The translations under genes were made by a program, and so were the position numbers. Of a DNA stretch of 64,000 bases, positions 1 to 8,414 are shown piece after piece (the stretch's first letter is position 1; each line of letters starts with the position of its first letter). The notes beneath the pieces are model-generated. The model was not told the DNA's origin and did no database searches. It worked only from the letters and a program-made list of their open reading frames with translations. The stretch is taken from positions 1 to 64,000 of the forward strand of contig NZ_JAHGVE010000019.1 of the NCBI RefSeq assembly GCF_018835585.1, read 5' to 3'. Origin of the DNA: Pelorhabdus rhamnosifermentans. Its GTDB lineage: Bacteria; Bacillota; Negativicutes; UMGS1260.

Positions 1-40
1 AAAAAGAACCGGGTACGCTTTTTTCGTACTCGGTTCTTTT
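1..40. terminator. Hairpin terminator at the window edge
   Basis: Inverted repeat with arms at 2-17 and 25-40, one mismatch and a T-rich loop, bounded by A and T runs so it could work in either direction. The gene it ends lies outside the window. Confidence 0.7.
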
Positions 41-154
41 GGGGATTCATACTCTATGCATTATCTTAATGACATTGCTCACACGAGGTCTTTTTTTGTT
101 CCCAATTATTCCAACCTGAATATCATCGAATGTGATAAGTGGTAAGTAAGATGA

Positions 155-183
155 TTGACAGATATTATATAAATTGTTATATT
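155..183 (+). promoter_or_regulatory. Vegetative promoter for the AbrB-type gene
   Basis: A perfect -35 box TTGACA (155-160) and a -10 box TATATT (178-183) are separated by 17 bases. The start codon of the next gene is about 50 bases downstream. The region 41-154 shows nothing else recognisable. Confidence 0.7.
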
Positions 184-232
184 CATCTTGTAATATTTTG
201 TTGAATAAGGTCGAATAAAGGAGAAATGTAAA

Positions 233-481
233 ATGAAAGCAACTGGAATTGTTAGAAAAGTGGACGAGCTCGGCAGAGTGGTAATACCTAAGGAATTGCG
301 CCGTACTTTGGAAATTAACGAGAGAGCTCCCTTAGAAGTATTCGTCGAAAATGATCATATCATTCTCCGTAAATATGAACCTGGCTGCACGTTTTGCGGA
401 AGTACTGATGAGTTAACTAACTTCAGGGGAAAAAATGTTTGTAAAGAATGTCGTACAGCCATGAGTCAAAAAGTAGTCTGA
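233..481 (+). CDS. AbrB/SpoVT-family transition-state regulator
   Basis: 82 residues. Residues 4-48 match the swapped-hairpin AbrB DNA-binding domain (GIVRKVDELGRVVIPKELRR, then the LEVFVEN/IILRKY strands), which binds AT-rich promoters as a dimer or tetramer in Bacillus and Clostridia. The C-terminus differs from B. subtilis AbrB: it carries two CxxC pairs (C52/C55 and C70/C73) that look like a small zinc or redox knuckle, a variant seen in clostridial members. The start follows a strong AAAGGAG site. It is monocistronic, with its own promoter at 155-183. Targets cannot be deduced; members control stationary-phase and sporulation genes. It could be called AbrB or SpoVT-like; no symbol is assigned. 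Confidence 0.92.
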   Translation: MKATGIVRKVDELGRVVIPKELRRTLEINERAPLEVFVENDHIILRKYEPGCTFCGSTDELTNFRGKNVCKECRTAMSQKVV

Positions 482-536
482 AATAATGTTTTATAGGTTA
501 TGTTAGCCGCTCCTCCTTGGAGTGAACGTTTTTTGT

Positions 537-571
537 TCACCTATCGTGACTTAGGCCAGGATAGGTGATTT
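537..571 (+). terminator. Hairpin after the AbrB-type gene
   Basis: Perfect 9-bp inverted repeat TCACCTATC / GATAGGTGA followed by TTTTC. A smaller GTGAAC/GTTCAC hairpin at 523-540 overlaps its left arm, so the two structures are mutually exclusive. A weak terminator or attenuator ahead of the 54-residue gene. Confidence 0.4.
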
Positions 572-599
572 TCAGCATATCATATATCGGAGGGAAATT

Positions 600-764
600 A
601 TGCGCGTTAGCTGTGCCTGTGGGAACACAGAATTATTTTCAAATAAAATGGTGCATTTTGAAGTTGATTTAATTAGGATTTCTACAGACAGCAAAACATT
701 GGTAATATCTGTGGTATGCAAGTTATGCGGCAATGAATCGGAAAGAATACTAATGGGAAATTGA
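600..764 (+). CDS. Small Cys-rich protein (putative zinc ribbon)
   Basis: 54 codons starting at ATG 600 after a clear CGGAGGG site. The product has a CxC pair near the start (C5, C7) and CKLC near the end (C40, C43), with hydrophobic strands between: the layout of a minimal zinc ribbon. There is no signal peptide and no family I recognise. It sits between the AbrB-type gene and a terminator at 819-856, so it is either the second gene of that transcript or monocistronic. The function is unknown; a zinc-binding regulatory or accessory protein is the most one can infer. Confidence 0.6.
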   Translation: MRVSCACGNTELFSNKMVHFEVDLIRISTDSKTLVISVVCKLCGNESERILMGN

Positions 765-1137
765 TGCGTAATACTTTATCGGACTGAAGTTACAAAAAAA
801 TACTTGAATGCATGAGTAAAGCCTTCACTTTAGTTAATGAGTGAAGGCTTATTTGTTAGTTTTGCCTATTATTTTAATCCGAAGTAAAGGAAGCACGGCT
901 GTAAGAATTGGCGAGACACTACTTTTTACGTAATAGTAATGTTGCCTGGGTGTGTCGAAGGTCATGAAACAACTTATATAGTCTTCAGCTGTAAGAGGTA
1001 TTGTAAAATGCCCAAGCTATTGACAGCGCTGCTGGAAAAGGACGCACAGCCATTAACCGGGCAGCTTTTTTCTTTTGGAACAATAGTTACGATAAATGAA
1101 TAATATGTTAATAGATTATAATGAGGGAGCTGTTTGG
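765..1137. other. Non-coding gap with terminator
   Basis: Apart from the terminator at 819-856 no gene-like reading frame or structured element is recognised. The stretch 890-1080 is of mixed composition and presumably holds the promoter of the 1138 gene, though no convincing -35/-10 pair stands out. Confidence 0.5.
819..856 (+). terminator. Rho-independent terminator
   Basis: 10-bp perfect stem AAGCCTTCAC / GTGAAGGCTT (819-828 and 841-850) followed by ATTTGTTAG. Ends the AbrB/54-codon transcript. Confidence 0.75.
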
Positions 1138-1566
1138 ATGGATCGTTACGGCAAATTGGATGAATTCGGTTATTATGTATTGCCAAGCAATATAAGCGGG
1201 AGTGTAAACATATCCCTTGAATCAGCGGTCACGGATTTAGCTTCTACTAAAATACACTCCGATAGAGATCATGCCGTATTATTAACTGCGACTGTTGGCT
1301 ACCAGGCTGTAACCGATGGCACAGGATTAAGCAGGGTTAATGTATTATTTAAAATCTTGCGTGGCAGTACTGTGGTTTTCAGTGCTAATGATACTGCGGA
1401 AAGTACTTCCGATCAGAAGAAAGTTACTAGCTTTACTCATGTCGATACCGGCTTTACGGCATCAAGACATTACAAATATGTTCTTACTGCTGAGTTGCCG
1501 GATACTGGCAGTGCAGCGACTATTATTGGCCCGGTTACTTTGACCGCAACAGAAATTGAAATGTAG
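1138..1566 (+). CDS. Hypothetical beta-rich structural-type protein
   Basis: 142 residues from ATG 1138, chosen because GAGGGA lies 9 bases upstream; an in-frame ATG at 1096 has no such site. The sequence is rich in Ser, Thr, Val and Gly with alternating hydrophobic strands (NVLFKILRGSTVVFSAND, YKYVLTAELPD, IIGPVTLTATEIEM). It lacks Cys and signal peptide and looks like a single beta-sandwich, as in exosporium, spore-surface or phage-tail proteins. No catalytic motif is visible. Neighbours give no functional clue. The family is not recognised with certainty, so the spore-surface idea is only a guess. Confidence 0.6.
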   Translation: MDRYGKLDEFGYYVLPSNISGSVNISLESAVTDLASTKIHSDRDHAVLLTATVGYQAVTDGTGLSRVNVLFKILRGSTVVFSANDTAESTSDQKKVTSFTHVDTGFTASRHYKYVLTAELPDTGSAATIIGPVTLTATEIEM

Positions 1567-1948
1567 TGATAAGGCTAGCAAAGCTGCTAAGATGAGCTTT
1601 GCTGTAATATTGCTACGTTCGTTAATGGTAGTGAATAATACTATTTATATATTATGTGGTAAGGGAGAATGGCCTTCATATTTACGTTTTCAAGGCTTTG
1701 CAGTTTTTTTCTTGCAAGGCTTTTTTTTCTAATCCTTTCTTGCTGACCCTCTCATCTATTACATTCGATTGGTTCATCTATCATATTTTTGTGACATGTT
1801 GGTAATAGTCCGAGGCGCGTGAAGCTTGCTACTAAGTTGGCATGATACATGTTGTCTACTTCAGGTTGAAAGCGGATTTCTGGCGATATGCCACGGACGT
1901 ACACGTTTACAATAAGGTTACATAAAATATAGTAGAGGAGGGATTGTT
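1567..1948. other. Gap with inverted repeat, terminator and promoter region
   Basis: Holds a perfect 9-bp inverted repeat AGCAAAGCT/AGCTTTGCT (1577-1603), a terminator (1692-1729) and the upstream region of the Gly-His gene. A TTGTGACAT box lies at 1789-1797. A weak promoter-like pair, TTTACA and TATAGT with a 16-base spacer, precedes the ATG at 1949. Confidence 0.5.
1692..1729 (+). terminator. Rho-independent terminator
   Basis: Arms 1692-1703 and 1711-1722 pair over 11 bp with one bulged T and two G-U pairs; a loop of seven T and a tail of T residues follow. Confidence 0.65.
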
Positions 1949-2167
1949 ATGCAATGTCGTTGCCAAAATTGTGAACGATGGCGTCAGTTTCATGGCGGAT
2001 TTGGTCACGGCGGATTTGGTCACGGTTTTGGCCATGGTTTTGGCCATGGTTTTGGCCACGGATTCGGTCACGGTTTTGGTGGTTTCGGCCCTGGCTTAGG
2101 ATTAGGATTTTTAATAGGATTGGGCTATCCTGGTTACTATTACGATTATGATGATGATGACTACTAA
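1949..2167 (+). CDS. Gly-His repeat mini-protein with acidic tail
   Basis: 72 residues after a strong GAGGAGGG site. Layout: a short head with a CRCQNC cluster (C3, C5, C8), a run of GFGH tetrapeptide repeats (about residues 16-45), a Gly/Leu-rich hydrophobic stretch (GFGPGLGLGFLIGLGYPG) and a Tyr/Asp tail (YYYDYDDDDY). His, Cys and Asp could all bind transition metals. The hydrophobic part is too short and glycine-rich for a sure membrane helix. No homologous family is recognised; a metal-binding or spore-coat-like role is inference. It is monocistronic, with a terminator at 2199-2240. Confidence 0.7.
   Translation: MQCRCQNCERWRQFHGGFGHGGFGHGFGHGFGHGFGHGFGHGFGGFGPGLGLGFLIGLGYPGYYYDYDDDDY
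1994..2077 (+). repeat. 12/15-nt tandem repeat encoding GFGH
   Basis: Two 15-nt units (GGCGGATTTGGTCAC) are followed by four 12-nt units of the type GGTTTTGGCCAT with third-position variation. Such a tract can change copy number by slippage without shifting the frame. Confidence 0.85.
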
Positions 2168-2198
2168 TTACTAAACAGATTGTTTGAATTACGACGAG

Positions 2199-2240
2199 GG
2201 CCTATCTCTTAGTCGATATGGCTGGAGATGGGCCTTTTTT
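2199..2240 (+). terminator. Rho-independent terminator
   Basis: Arms 2199-2208 (GGCCTATCTC) and 2225-2234 (GAGATGGGCC) pair over 10 bp with one G-U, followed by six T. Confidence 0.8.
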
Positions 2241-2327
2241 GTTGGTGGGATTGGCGTCCGTTCTTCGGCAGATGATGCTGGAGAATGGGCCTTACTCATG
2301 TAGGGATTTTGTTGAGTTGTAATATCT

Positions 2328-2348
2328 TTGTAACATTTACATGTTACA
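2328..2348. promoter_or_regulatory. Palindromic operator inside the promoter of the repeat-protein operon
   Basis: A perfect inverted repeat TGTAACAT-TTAC-ATGTTACA (2329-2348) lies between a -35-like TTGTAA and a -10-like TACAAT with a 16-base spacer, so a bound dimer would cover the promoter. The core TTGTnACATTTnCATGnTA recurs at 8415-8433 before the paralogous gene. This is seen directly; the cognate regulator is unknown. Confidence 0.55.
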
Positions 2349-2383
2349 CTACAATACAAGAGTAAGTATTGGAGGAAAGCCTA

Positions 2384-2803
2384 GTGAAAAACATAATGAA
2401 GAAAATTATGATATACGCATTGATAGGTATAATGCAGGTTAGCGTTGGAACAGCTGTATTAGCTTCGCCACGGGATGCCGGTCAGGAGGACCAGGCGCCG
2501 CCACAAGATCAAGGTCAGCAGAATGATCAGGATAAACATGACCGAGATAGACATAGTCAGGAAAAGCACGATCAAGAAAGACACGATCAAGAAAAACATG
2601 ATCAGGATAGGTATAATCAAGATAGACATGATCGGGAGCGCCAAGAAAATGAACGGCATGAACGGGAAATGCGGCGCCATGATCATGAAAGTGAACGGGA
2701 ATGGCATGATCGTCAAGAAAGAGAAAATCAACGTCATGACAATACAATGCGAGAAATCGCAGCGGGTGTAATTGGCTACATACTTGGTTCGGCGAATAAA
2801 TAA
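2384..2803 (+). CDS. Secreted His/Asp/Gln pentapeptide-repeat protein (paralog 1)
   Basis: 139 residues from GTG 2384, chosen because GGAGG lies 8 bases upstream and because it aligns the N-terminus with the paralogs at 2857 and 8502. Residues 1-28 form a signal peptide (MKNIMKKIMIY, hydrophobic core, ASP cleavage region). The mature part is hydrophilic: a Gln/Asp linker, seven or eight HDQEK/HDQDR-like pentapeptides (15-nt DNA repeats, about 2526-2640), then an Arg/Glu/His region and a short hydrophobic end (EIAAGVIGYILGSANK). It shares a transcript with the gene at 2857. The regular His spacing suggests metal binding or a coiled, highly charged periplasmic or surface protein; no known family is recognised. 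Confidence 0.75.
   Translation: MKNIMKKIMIYALIGIMQVSVGTAVLASPRDAGQEDQAPPQDQGQQNDQDKHDRDRHSQEKHDQERHDQEKHDQDRYNQDRHDRERQENERHEREMRRHDHESEREWHDRQERENQRHDNTMREIAAGVIGYILGSANK
2526..2640 (+). repeat. 15-nt tandem repeat (pentapeptide HDQEK/R)
   Basis: Seven consecutive 15-nt units of the type CATGATCAAGAAAGA, differing mainly at third positions, all in frame. They encode H-D/S-Q/R-E/D-K/R, with one unit starting Y-N. Confidence 0.85.
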
Positions 2804-2856
2804 AGGTGAAATGCTTGGTTGATTGAAGAATATATATGACAAAGGAGGAGTGTCTT

Positions 2857-3141
2857 ATGAAAAATATAATAAAGAAAATCATGATTTATTTAATGGTAGT
2901 TATGATGCAATTAGGTCTTGGTTCAATTGTAATCGAAGCCTCGTCGTTACACAATGAAGGCCTACAGCAGATTGTACAATTAGATGATGGGGACGATGCT
3001 GGTCAAGAACAACCCGGTTATCATAAACATAATCCACAGCCACAGCAACCACCACAGATGCGACCACAACCACGGCCAGATCAACAACCTCAGCCACAGC
3101 CAGAGCAGCCACAGCCACAACCCGAACCCAAATTCGAATAG
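2857..3141 (+). CDS. Secreted Pro-Gln repeat protein (paralog 2)
   Basis: 94 residues from ATG 2857 after AAAGGAGG. The signal peptide (MKNIIKKIMIYLMVVMMQLG, ending near IEAS) is clearly homologous to those at 2384 and 8502, but the mature part is unrelated: a short acidic stretch (QLDDGDDAGQEQ), a His-containing segment, then a PQPQ/PEPQ tail of about 35 residues. Pro-Gln tails usually form extended spacers in wall or envelope proteins. It lies 53 bases after paralog 1 with no terminator between them, and a terminator follows at 3183. The function is unknown. Confidence 0.75.
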   Translation: MKNIIKKIMIYLMVVMMQLGLGSIVIEASSLHNEGLQQIVQLDDGDDAGQEQPGYHKHNPQPQQPPQMRPQPRPDQQPQPQPEQPQPQPEPKFE

Positions 3142-3704
3142 TTTAGACTGAAGCTACTAGAAAATAGGATACTTTAATATTTAAAACCTTAATCGGTTTA
3201 TTCCGGTTGGGTTTTTTTGTCCTTTCAAGCAGTTAGTGTTAATGGTGAGATCATGCTAGCTAATTCATTCCAACAAATAGTATGTACCAGTTTCCAAAAA
3301 CTCTAACTAACTCTATTATTTTCACATACATATTAACGGGGTGGTTTTATGTCCGTTATAAACTTAGACTGGAATGTGGTAATAGAAATATTAATTGGAG
3401 TTTGAGATTGGCATTAAAAGCATTTAGAAAAATCATAATACGCTTTAGTTTTAAAAAATGAGCGAACCGATTTTCATGTTTGCGCTTTAAGGCGTTTCTA
3501 TTTGATGATTTGATAAATTTGGTATCACGGAGTTATGGGTCTAAATAAACACGAGCTTAAAAAAGCTATGTTTAAAGTAACTGTTGAAAATTGATATTTC
3601 TTAGTTGGTAGAGTACAATAAGATTTACGAAGGATTACGGAACTTGTATGCAAAGTTAGGACGCTTAGTACTAAAAATGCACACATAAAAGGAGGAAAAT
3701 TAGA
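3142..3704. other. Long AT-rich gap before the LysE-type gene
   Basis: Contains the terminator at 3183-3220 and otherwise no supported gene. An 18-codon ORF at 3349-3405 has a weak GGGGTGG site but no other support. The AT-rich stretch continues into the LysE-type gene and contrasts with the neighbours. Confidence 0.4.
3183..3220 (+). terminator. Rho-independent terminator
   Basis: Imperfect stem AAACCTTAATCGG / CCGGTTGGGTTT with several G-U pairs, followed by seven T. Ends the 2384-2857 operon. Confidence 0.65.
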
Positions 3705-4328
3705 ATGTTTTTTGAAATTTTTCTTATTGGGATATTGGCAGGAATATCTCCGGGTCCTGATTTTTTTATTGTTATGAAAAATAGTCTGGAATATGGAAAG
3801 AAAATTGGGATTGCGTCTGCTATAGGTATAGGGACTGCAATGCTTATTCATGCTTCTTATACAATATTTGGACTTGCATTGGTTTTACAAAAATATATAT
3901 ATTTATTTAAAGCTATACAAATCTTGGGTGCTTGTTATTTGGGATACTTAGGAGTACAGGCAATTATAGGTACTTTTTCAAGCAAAAAAATGGACTTCGA
4001 ATATTCAAAGAATATCCATACAACTAAAACCTCTCTACAAGGCTTTAAAAATGGATTTTTATGTAATATCTTAAATCCAAAGGCTTTTCTATTTTTTTTA
4101 AGTATATTCGCACAATTTATTACTCCAGACACTCCGAGTTGGGTAGAATGGATATATGGTTTGGAAGTTGTAGTAGCCGTTGGAGGTTGGTTTGTTATTC
4201 TGTCGATAATGATTTCATCCAACTTTTTTCGGCAAATCTATCAAAGCTGCCGCAAGTGGCTTGATCGATTTTTTGGAGGACTTCTACTATATTTTGCATA
4301 CAAAATTACTAAATCGGTTTTTGACTAA
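3705..4328 (+). CDS. LysE/RhtB-family amino-acid exporter
   Basis: 207 residues, the usual family length. The N-terminal signature SPGPDFFIVMKNSL (about residues 15-28) and six hydrophobic segments mark the LysE translocator fold, which exports amino acids such as lysine, homoserine or threonine driven by ion gradients; the substrate cannot be read from sequence. The start is preceded by AAAGGAGG. The gene is notably AT-rich with a long AT-rich leader, unlike the PFOR gene beside it, which may reflect recent acquisition. Monocistronic. Confidence 0.88.
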   Translation: MFFEIFLIGILAGISPGPDFFIVMKNSLEYGKKIGIASAIGIGTAMLIHASYTIFGLALVLQKYIYLFKAIQILGACYLGYLGVQAIIGTFSSKKMDFEYSKNIHTTKTSLQGFKNGFLCNILNPKAFLFFLSIFAQFITPDTPSWVEWIYGLEVVVAVGGWFVILSIMISSNFFRQIYQSCRKWLDRFFGGLLLYFAYKITKSVFD

Positions 4329-4492
4329 TTTGTATTTAGATTTTTATACTAAGAGAGATCCAGCAATATTTAGTTATGAGATTTGCTGATGCGGTGGTTG
4401 AGGACAGGATGGGCATTTTAGGAATTTATAAATAGGAATGGTTATATTAAACTCGGAAAACACTATGATAAGACCTAAAAGGAGGTGTTATT

Positions 4493-4654
4493 ATGGCTGA
4501 CAATCATTCAAAAGAAAATCCCATTGAAAGACATGATACGGCGGCTTGGCGCGGGCATATCGAAAGTACAAAACCTGAGTCAAAAGTTCCCGTTCCCAGC
4601 GAAGAGGCCGTAATGGAAGCTAAGGAATGGGTAGATACCAATTCTTTATCATAA
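4493..4654 (+). CDS. Small DUF3787-like protein
   Basis: 53 residues from ATG 4493 with an excellent AAAGGAGG site. It is hydrophilic with a TAAWRGHIE segment (about residues 16-24) and a C-terminal amphipathic stretch (SEEAVMEAKEWVDTNSLS). The TAAW motif and size fit the DUF3787 family of small clostridial proteins as I remember it; the function is unknown. It is convergent with the PFOR gene and shares the terminator at 4670-4705. Confidence 0.65.
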   Translation: MADNHSKENPIERHDTAAWRGHIESTKPESKVPVPSEEAVMEAKEWVDTNSLS

Positions 4655-4669
4655 CCGCTTAAAATTTAA

Positions 4670-4705
4670 AGAGGGGCATCTCAGAACGTTTTGAGATGCC
4701 CCTCT
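4670..4705. terminator. Bidirectional terminator between convergent genes
   Basis: Perfect 14-bp stem AGAGGGGCATCTCA / TGAGATGCCCCTCT with an 8-base loop, A-rich on the left and AAATTTATT on the right. Serves both the 4493 gene and the PFOR gene. Confidence 0.85.
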
Positions 4706-4709
4706 AAAT

Positions 4710-7700
4710 TTATTCAAACTGCATTTCTGCGAAACGCTTTAAGGCATAGTATTTTTCGTGAGCATGTTTTTCGGCAATTGTGAACATTTCCTCCGCGACT
4801 TCAGGGAAAATCGTCTTGAGTGAGGAGTAGCGAATTTCGCCCTTGAGAAAATCTTGGAAGGAGCCTGTTGGTTCTTTGGAATCCAGGATAAACGGATTTT
4901 TACCCTGTTCTTTAAGACGTGGGTCGTAGCGCCAGAGATGCCAGTATCCCGCATCGACTGCTTTTTTCATCTCATGCATGCTTGTGCCCATACCCGATTT
5001 AATCCCATGATTAACGCAAGAAGCATAGGCAATAATCAGGGAAGGTCCTTTGTAGCTTTCCGCTTCTGCAATTGCTTTGATCGTTTGATTCATATTGGCC
5101 CCCATCGCGATTTGGGCGACATAAACATAACCATAAGTTGTCGCGATGAGGCCAAGATCTTTTTTGCGAATTTTCTTCCCCGCAGCCGTGAATTTAGCAA
5201 CGGCTGCAGTCTGGGTCGCTTTTGAAGCTTGGCCACCCGTGTTAGAGTAAACCTCTGTGTCCATAATGAAGATGTTTACATCTTCTCCACTGGCAATGAC
5301 ATGGTCCAGCCCATTATAACCGATATCATATGCAAAGCCGTCTCCGCCGAAAATCCAAACGGAGGGCTTAACTAGGTAATCTTTCCGTGCTATAATCTCG
5401 TGAATAATGGGATCAGCTGAGTTGACTTCCTTTTTCAGCTCTGTGAGCACCCGGGCCGAAGCCTGCTTTGAGCCTTCACCATCATTCATATTGTTGAGCC
5501 ATTCCTGGAAAGCTTGTTTCACATTCTCATTGCTCGTATTTTTCAATCCTTGTTGCATCAGATTGGCAATTTTGGACCGGATTTGTTTAGATCCGATATA
5601 CATGCCATAGCCAAATTCGGAGTTATCTTCGAAGAGGGGGTTCATCCAGGCCGGACCTTTTCCATCGGCATTCGCGGTATAAGGGATTGACGGGGAGCTG
5701 CCACCCCAGATGGAAGAACAACCGGTAGCGTTGGCGATCAACATACGGTCACCAAATAATTGTGTAAGAAGTTTAGCATAGGGAGTTTCTCCACAACCTG
5801 GGCAAGCTCCATTGAATTCAAGAAGTGGTCGGGAAAACTGGCTGCCAATGAGTGTTTTTACATCTATTAAATTCCGCTTTTCTGTAACATTCATCGCAAA
5901 TTCCCAGTTTTCTGATTCCATCTCAATTTCATGATCTGCTGGCTTCATGACAAGAGCCTTACCTGGTGCCGGACAAATATCCGCACAGTTGCCACAGCCA
6001 GTACAATCAAGTGGAGAAGTTTGAATCCGGTAATGATAACCTTCAAGCTTTTTTCCATTCGGTTTCCTCGTCTTAAAGGTGTCGGGAGCTTTCCCAAGTT
6101 CATCATCGTTTAAAAGGAAGGGACGGATGGTCGCATGTGGGCAGACATAGGAGCATTGATTACATTGAATACATTTATCAATTTGCCATTCCGGAATATA
6201 GACTGCAATTCCCCGTTTTTCGTACTTTGTCGTGCCGAGCGGATGTGTTCCGTCCTCCATTCCTACAAAGGCACTAGTCGGCAAATCATCGCCATCGTGG
6301 CGAGCCATGGGACGTTGAATCCTTTTAATAAAGTCGGGCTCATCTTTCACTGGTATTGTTTCGTCTTCGCTGTAGGCCCAAGACGCAGTAACCTTTACTT
6401 GCTGCAATAACTTAATTCCTTGATCCACCGCTTTTTGATTCATTTCAACAATGTTAGAACCTTTCTTGCCGTATGTTTTTTGAATCGAATCCTTTAAATA
6501 CTGGATGGCTTCCTCAACAGGTATGACTTTTGCCAGTTTAAAGAAAGCCGCTTGCATAACCATGTTAACGCGGCCACCGAGCCCGATCTCTTCGGCAATG
6601 GATATTGCATCGATGATATAAAAATTGATGTTGTTTTTAGCAATATAGCGTTTTAACGAGGCTGGAAGGTGGTCTTGTACTTCTTCGAGCTGCCAGGGAC
6701 AGTTCAGGACAAACGTGCCATTCTTTTTTAGGCCTTTTAGAAGGTCATAATTATAAAGAAACGACCGATTGTGGCAAGCGATGTAGTCGGCATCAGACAC
6801 AAAATAAGAGGATTTGATCGGTTTTTTACCAAAGCGTAAATGGGAAATTGTCGTACCGCCGGATTTCTTACTGTCATATTCAAAATACCCTTGAACATAG
6901 AGGTCAGTATTGTCACCGATAATTTTAATCGCACTTTTATTTGCGCCGACCGTTCCATCAGAACCGAGTCCCCAGAACTTACAACTAATCGTACCCTCAG
7001 GGGTAGTGTCTATTGTTTCTTTTATTGGTAAAGAAGTGTGGCTGACATCGTCGACAATCCCAATCGTGAATTGATCCCTGGGTTGATCCTGTTTCAGATT
7101 TTCATAAACTGCAAGGATTTGAGAAGGAGTAGTGTCTTTAGAGCCCAGACCATATCGTCCCCCAACGATAAACGGTTTTATAGTCTCATGATTAAAGATT
7201 TGCAGGATATCAAGGTAGAGCGGTTCACCCGTGGAGCCAGGTTCCTTTGTTCGGTCGAGGACAGCAATTTTTTTCACAGATTTAGGTAAAACCGCAAAAA
7301 AGTGTTTCTTGGAAAACGGACGATATAGGTGGACCTTAAGTAGTCCGATTTTTTCTCCTTTGGTCTGCAGATAATCAATTGTTTCTTCTACTGTATTACA
7401 GACCGAACCCATGGCTACGATGATATTTTCAGCTCCAGGGTCCCCGTAGTACTCAAATAGATGGTATTCTCGTCCACTAATCTTTTTAAATTCTTTAAGA
7501 TAATTTTCTACAATATTAGGGATTGCCTCAACAAAAGGATTAGAAGCCTCACGTCCTTGAAAATAAACATCAGGATTCTGGGCACTTCCTCTTAAAACCG
7601 GATGTTCTGGATTTAGAGCCCGGTTTCGAAATTCTTGAATCGCATTATAATCAACAAGTTTGGCGATTTCATCATAGGGCGTTACTTCGATCTTCTGAAC

Positions 7701-8237
7701 TTCGTGAGACGTCCTAAATCCGTCAAAGAAATGCAAGAACGGTACCCTGGATTTGATTGCGGAAAGATGCGTGATAAAACCGAGATCCATGGCTTCTTGG
7801 ACATTATTTGAGCAGAACAAAGCAAAGCCTGTTTGACGACAGGCATTGATATCCTGATGATCTCCAAAAATCGAAAGTGCATGCGTTGCTAAGGCACGTG
7901 CGCTGACATGAAAGACGGCTGGTACCAAATTACCTGCCATTTTATACATCTCAGGAATCATCAGGAGCAGCCCTTGAGAAGCCGTATACGTTGTCGTGAG
8001 AGCTCCTGCCTGAAGTGAACCGTGTACCGCACCCGCAGCACCGGCTTCTGACTGCATTTCGACTACGCTAACACATTGGCCAAACAAGTTCTTCTTGCCA
8101 TGAGCCGCCCATTCATCAACCCCCTCAGCCATTGGAGACGAAGGGGTAATCGGAAAAACGGTTGCAACCTCAGTCAGGGCGTAAGATGCCTCAGCCGCTG
8201 CCTGATTACCATCCATTGTTTTCATTATTTTTGGCAC
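4710..8237 (-). CDS. nifJ: Pyruvate:ferredoxin (flavodoxin) oxidoreductase
   Basis: 1175 residues, full length for the one-chain homodimeric enzyme that oxidises pyruvate to acetyl-CoA and CO2 with ferredoxin as acceptor. In order: N-terminal pyruvate-binding domain (ITPSSPM near residue 30), domain II/III, two [4Fe-4S] motifs in the ferredoxin-like domain (CIQCNQCSYVCP near 687, CTGCGNCADICP near 742), then the TPP domain with the proximal-cluster Cys pair (CPGCGETPYAK near 810) and the GDGFAYDIGYNG motif near 963. It starts at GTG 8237 behind an AAAGGTGG site. Monocistronic central-metabolism gene, consistent with an anaerobic fermenter. Confidence 0.97.
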   Translation of the reverse strand: MPKIMKTMDGNQAAAEASYALTEVATVFPITPSSPMAEGVDEWAAHGKKNLFGQCVSVVEMQSEAGAAGAVHGSLQAGALTTTYTASQGLLLMIPEMYKMAGNLVPAVFHVSARALATHALSIFGDHQDINACRQTGFALFCSNNVQEAMDLGFITHLSAIKSRVPFLHFFDGFRTSHEVQKIEVTPYDEIAKLVDYNAIQEFRNRALNPEHPVLRGSAQNPDVYFQGREASNPFVEAIPNIVENYLKEFKKISGREYHLFEYYGDPGAENIIVAMGSVCNTVEETIDYLQTKGEKIGLLKVHLYRPFSKKHFFAVLPKSVKKIAVLDRTKEPGSTGEPLYLDILQIFNHETIKPFIVGGRYGLGSKDTTPSQILAVYENLKQDQPRDQFTIGIVDDVSHTSLPIKETIDTTPEGTISCKFWGLGSDGTVGANKSAIKIIGDNTDLYVQGYFEYDSKKSGGTTISHLRFGKKPIKSSYFVSDADYIACHNRSFLYNYDLLKGLKKNGTFVLNCPWQLEEVQDHLPASLKRYIAKNNINFYIIDAISIAEEIGLGGRVNMVMQAAFFKLAKVIPVEEAIQYLKDSIQKTYGKKGSNIVEMNQKAVDQGIKLLQQVKVTASWAYSEDETIPVKDEPDFIKRIQRPMARHDGDDLPTSAFVGMEDGTHPLGTTKYEKRGIAVYIPEWQIDKCIQCNQCSYVCPHATIRPFLLNDDELGKAPDTFKTRKPNGKKLEGYHYRIQTSPLDCTGCGNCADICPAPGKALVMKPADHEIEMESENWEFAMNVTEKRNLIDVKTLIGSQFSRPLLEFNGACPGCGETPYAKLLTQLFGDRMLIANATGCSSIWGGSSPSIPYTANADGKGPAWMNPLFEDNSEFGYGMYIGSKQIRSKIANLMQQGLKNTSNENVKQAFQEWLNNMNDGEGSKQASARVLTELKKEVNSADPIIHEIIARKDYLVKPSVWIFGGDGFAYDIGYNGLDHVIASGEDVNIFIMDTEVYSNTGGQASKATQTAAVAKFTAAGKKIRKKDLGLIATTYGYVYVAQIAMGANMNQTIKAIAEAESYKGPSLIIAYASCVNHGIKSGMGTSMHEMKKAVDAGYWHLWRYDPRLKEQGKNPFILDSKEPTGSFQDFLKGEIRYSSLKTIFPEVAEEMFTIAEKHAHEKYYALKRFAEMQFE

Positions 8238-8414
8238 TAGATAACCACCTTTGCGTAAAAAATAGTTCTTGGCTTAGTATTCGAATTTTGCGGAACCTCA
8301 TACATGAATTTGTCTTAGTTTCTTCGACTACTTGATAAATTATTTCCATGACGAATATTGTGACCTTACACGTTTTTTGTGTGATTAGTAAAAAATGACT
8401 CGTCAGTCACAATT

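Noticed and set aside
1577-1603. Perfect 9-bp inverted repeat as terminator of the 1138 gene
   Set aside because: No T run follows; the hairpin at 1692-1729 is the better terminator.
1994-2640. CRISPR array suspected from the short tandem repeats
   Set aside because: The repeats are contiguous, in frame and lack spacers; they encode peptide repeats.
2439-2882. Long minus-strand frames opposite the repeat proteins
   Set aside because: They are shadows of the in-frame tandem repeats on the plus strand, with no ribosome sites.
3349-3405. 18-codon ORF with a GGGGTGG site
   Set aside because: Too short, no recognisable composition, no terminator or coupling; may be a remnant.
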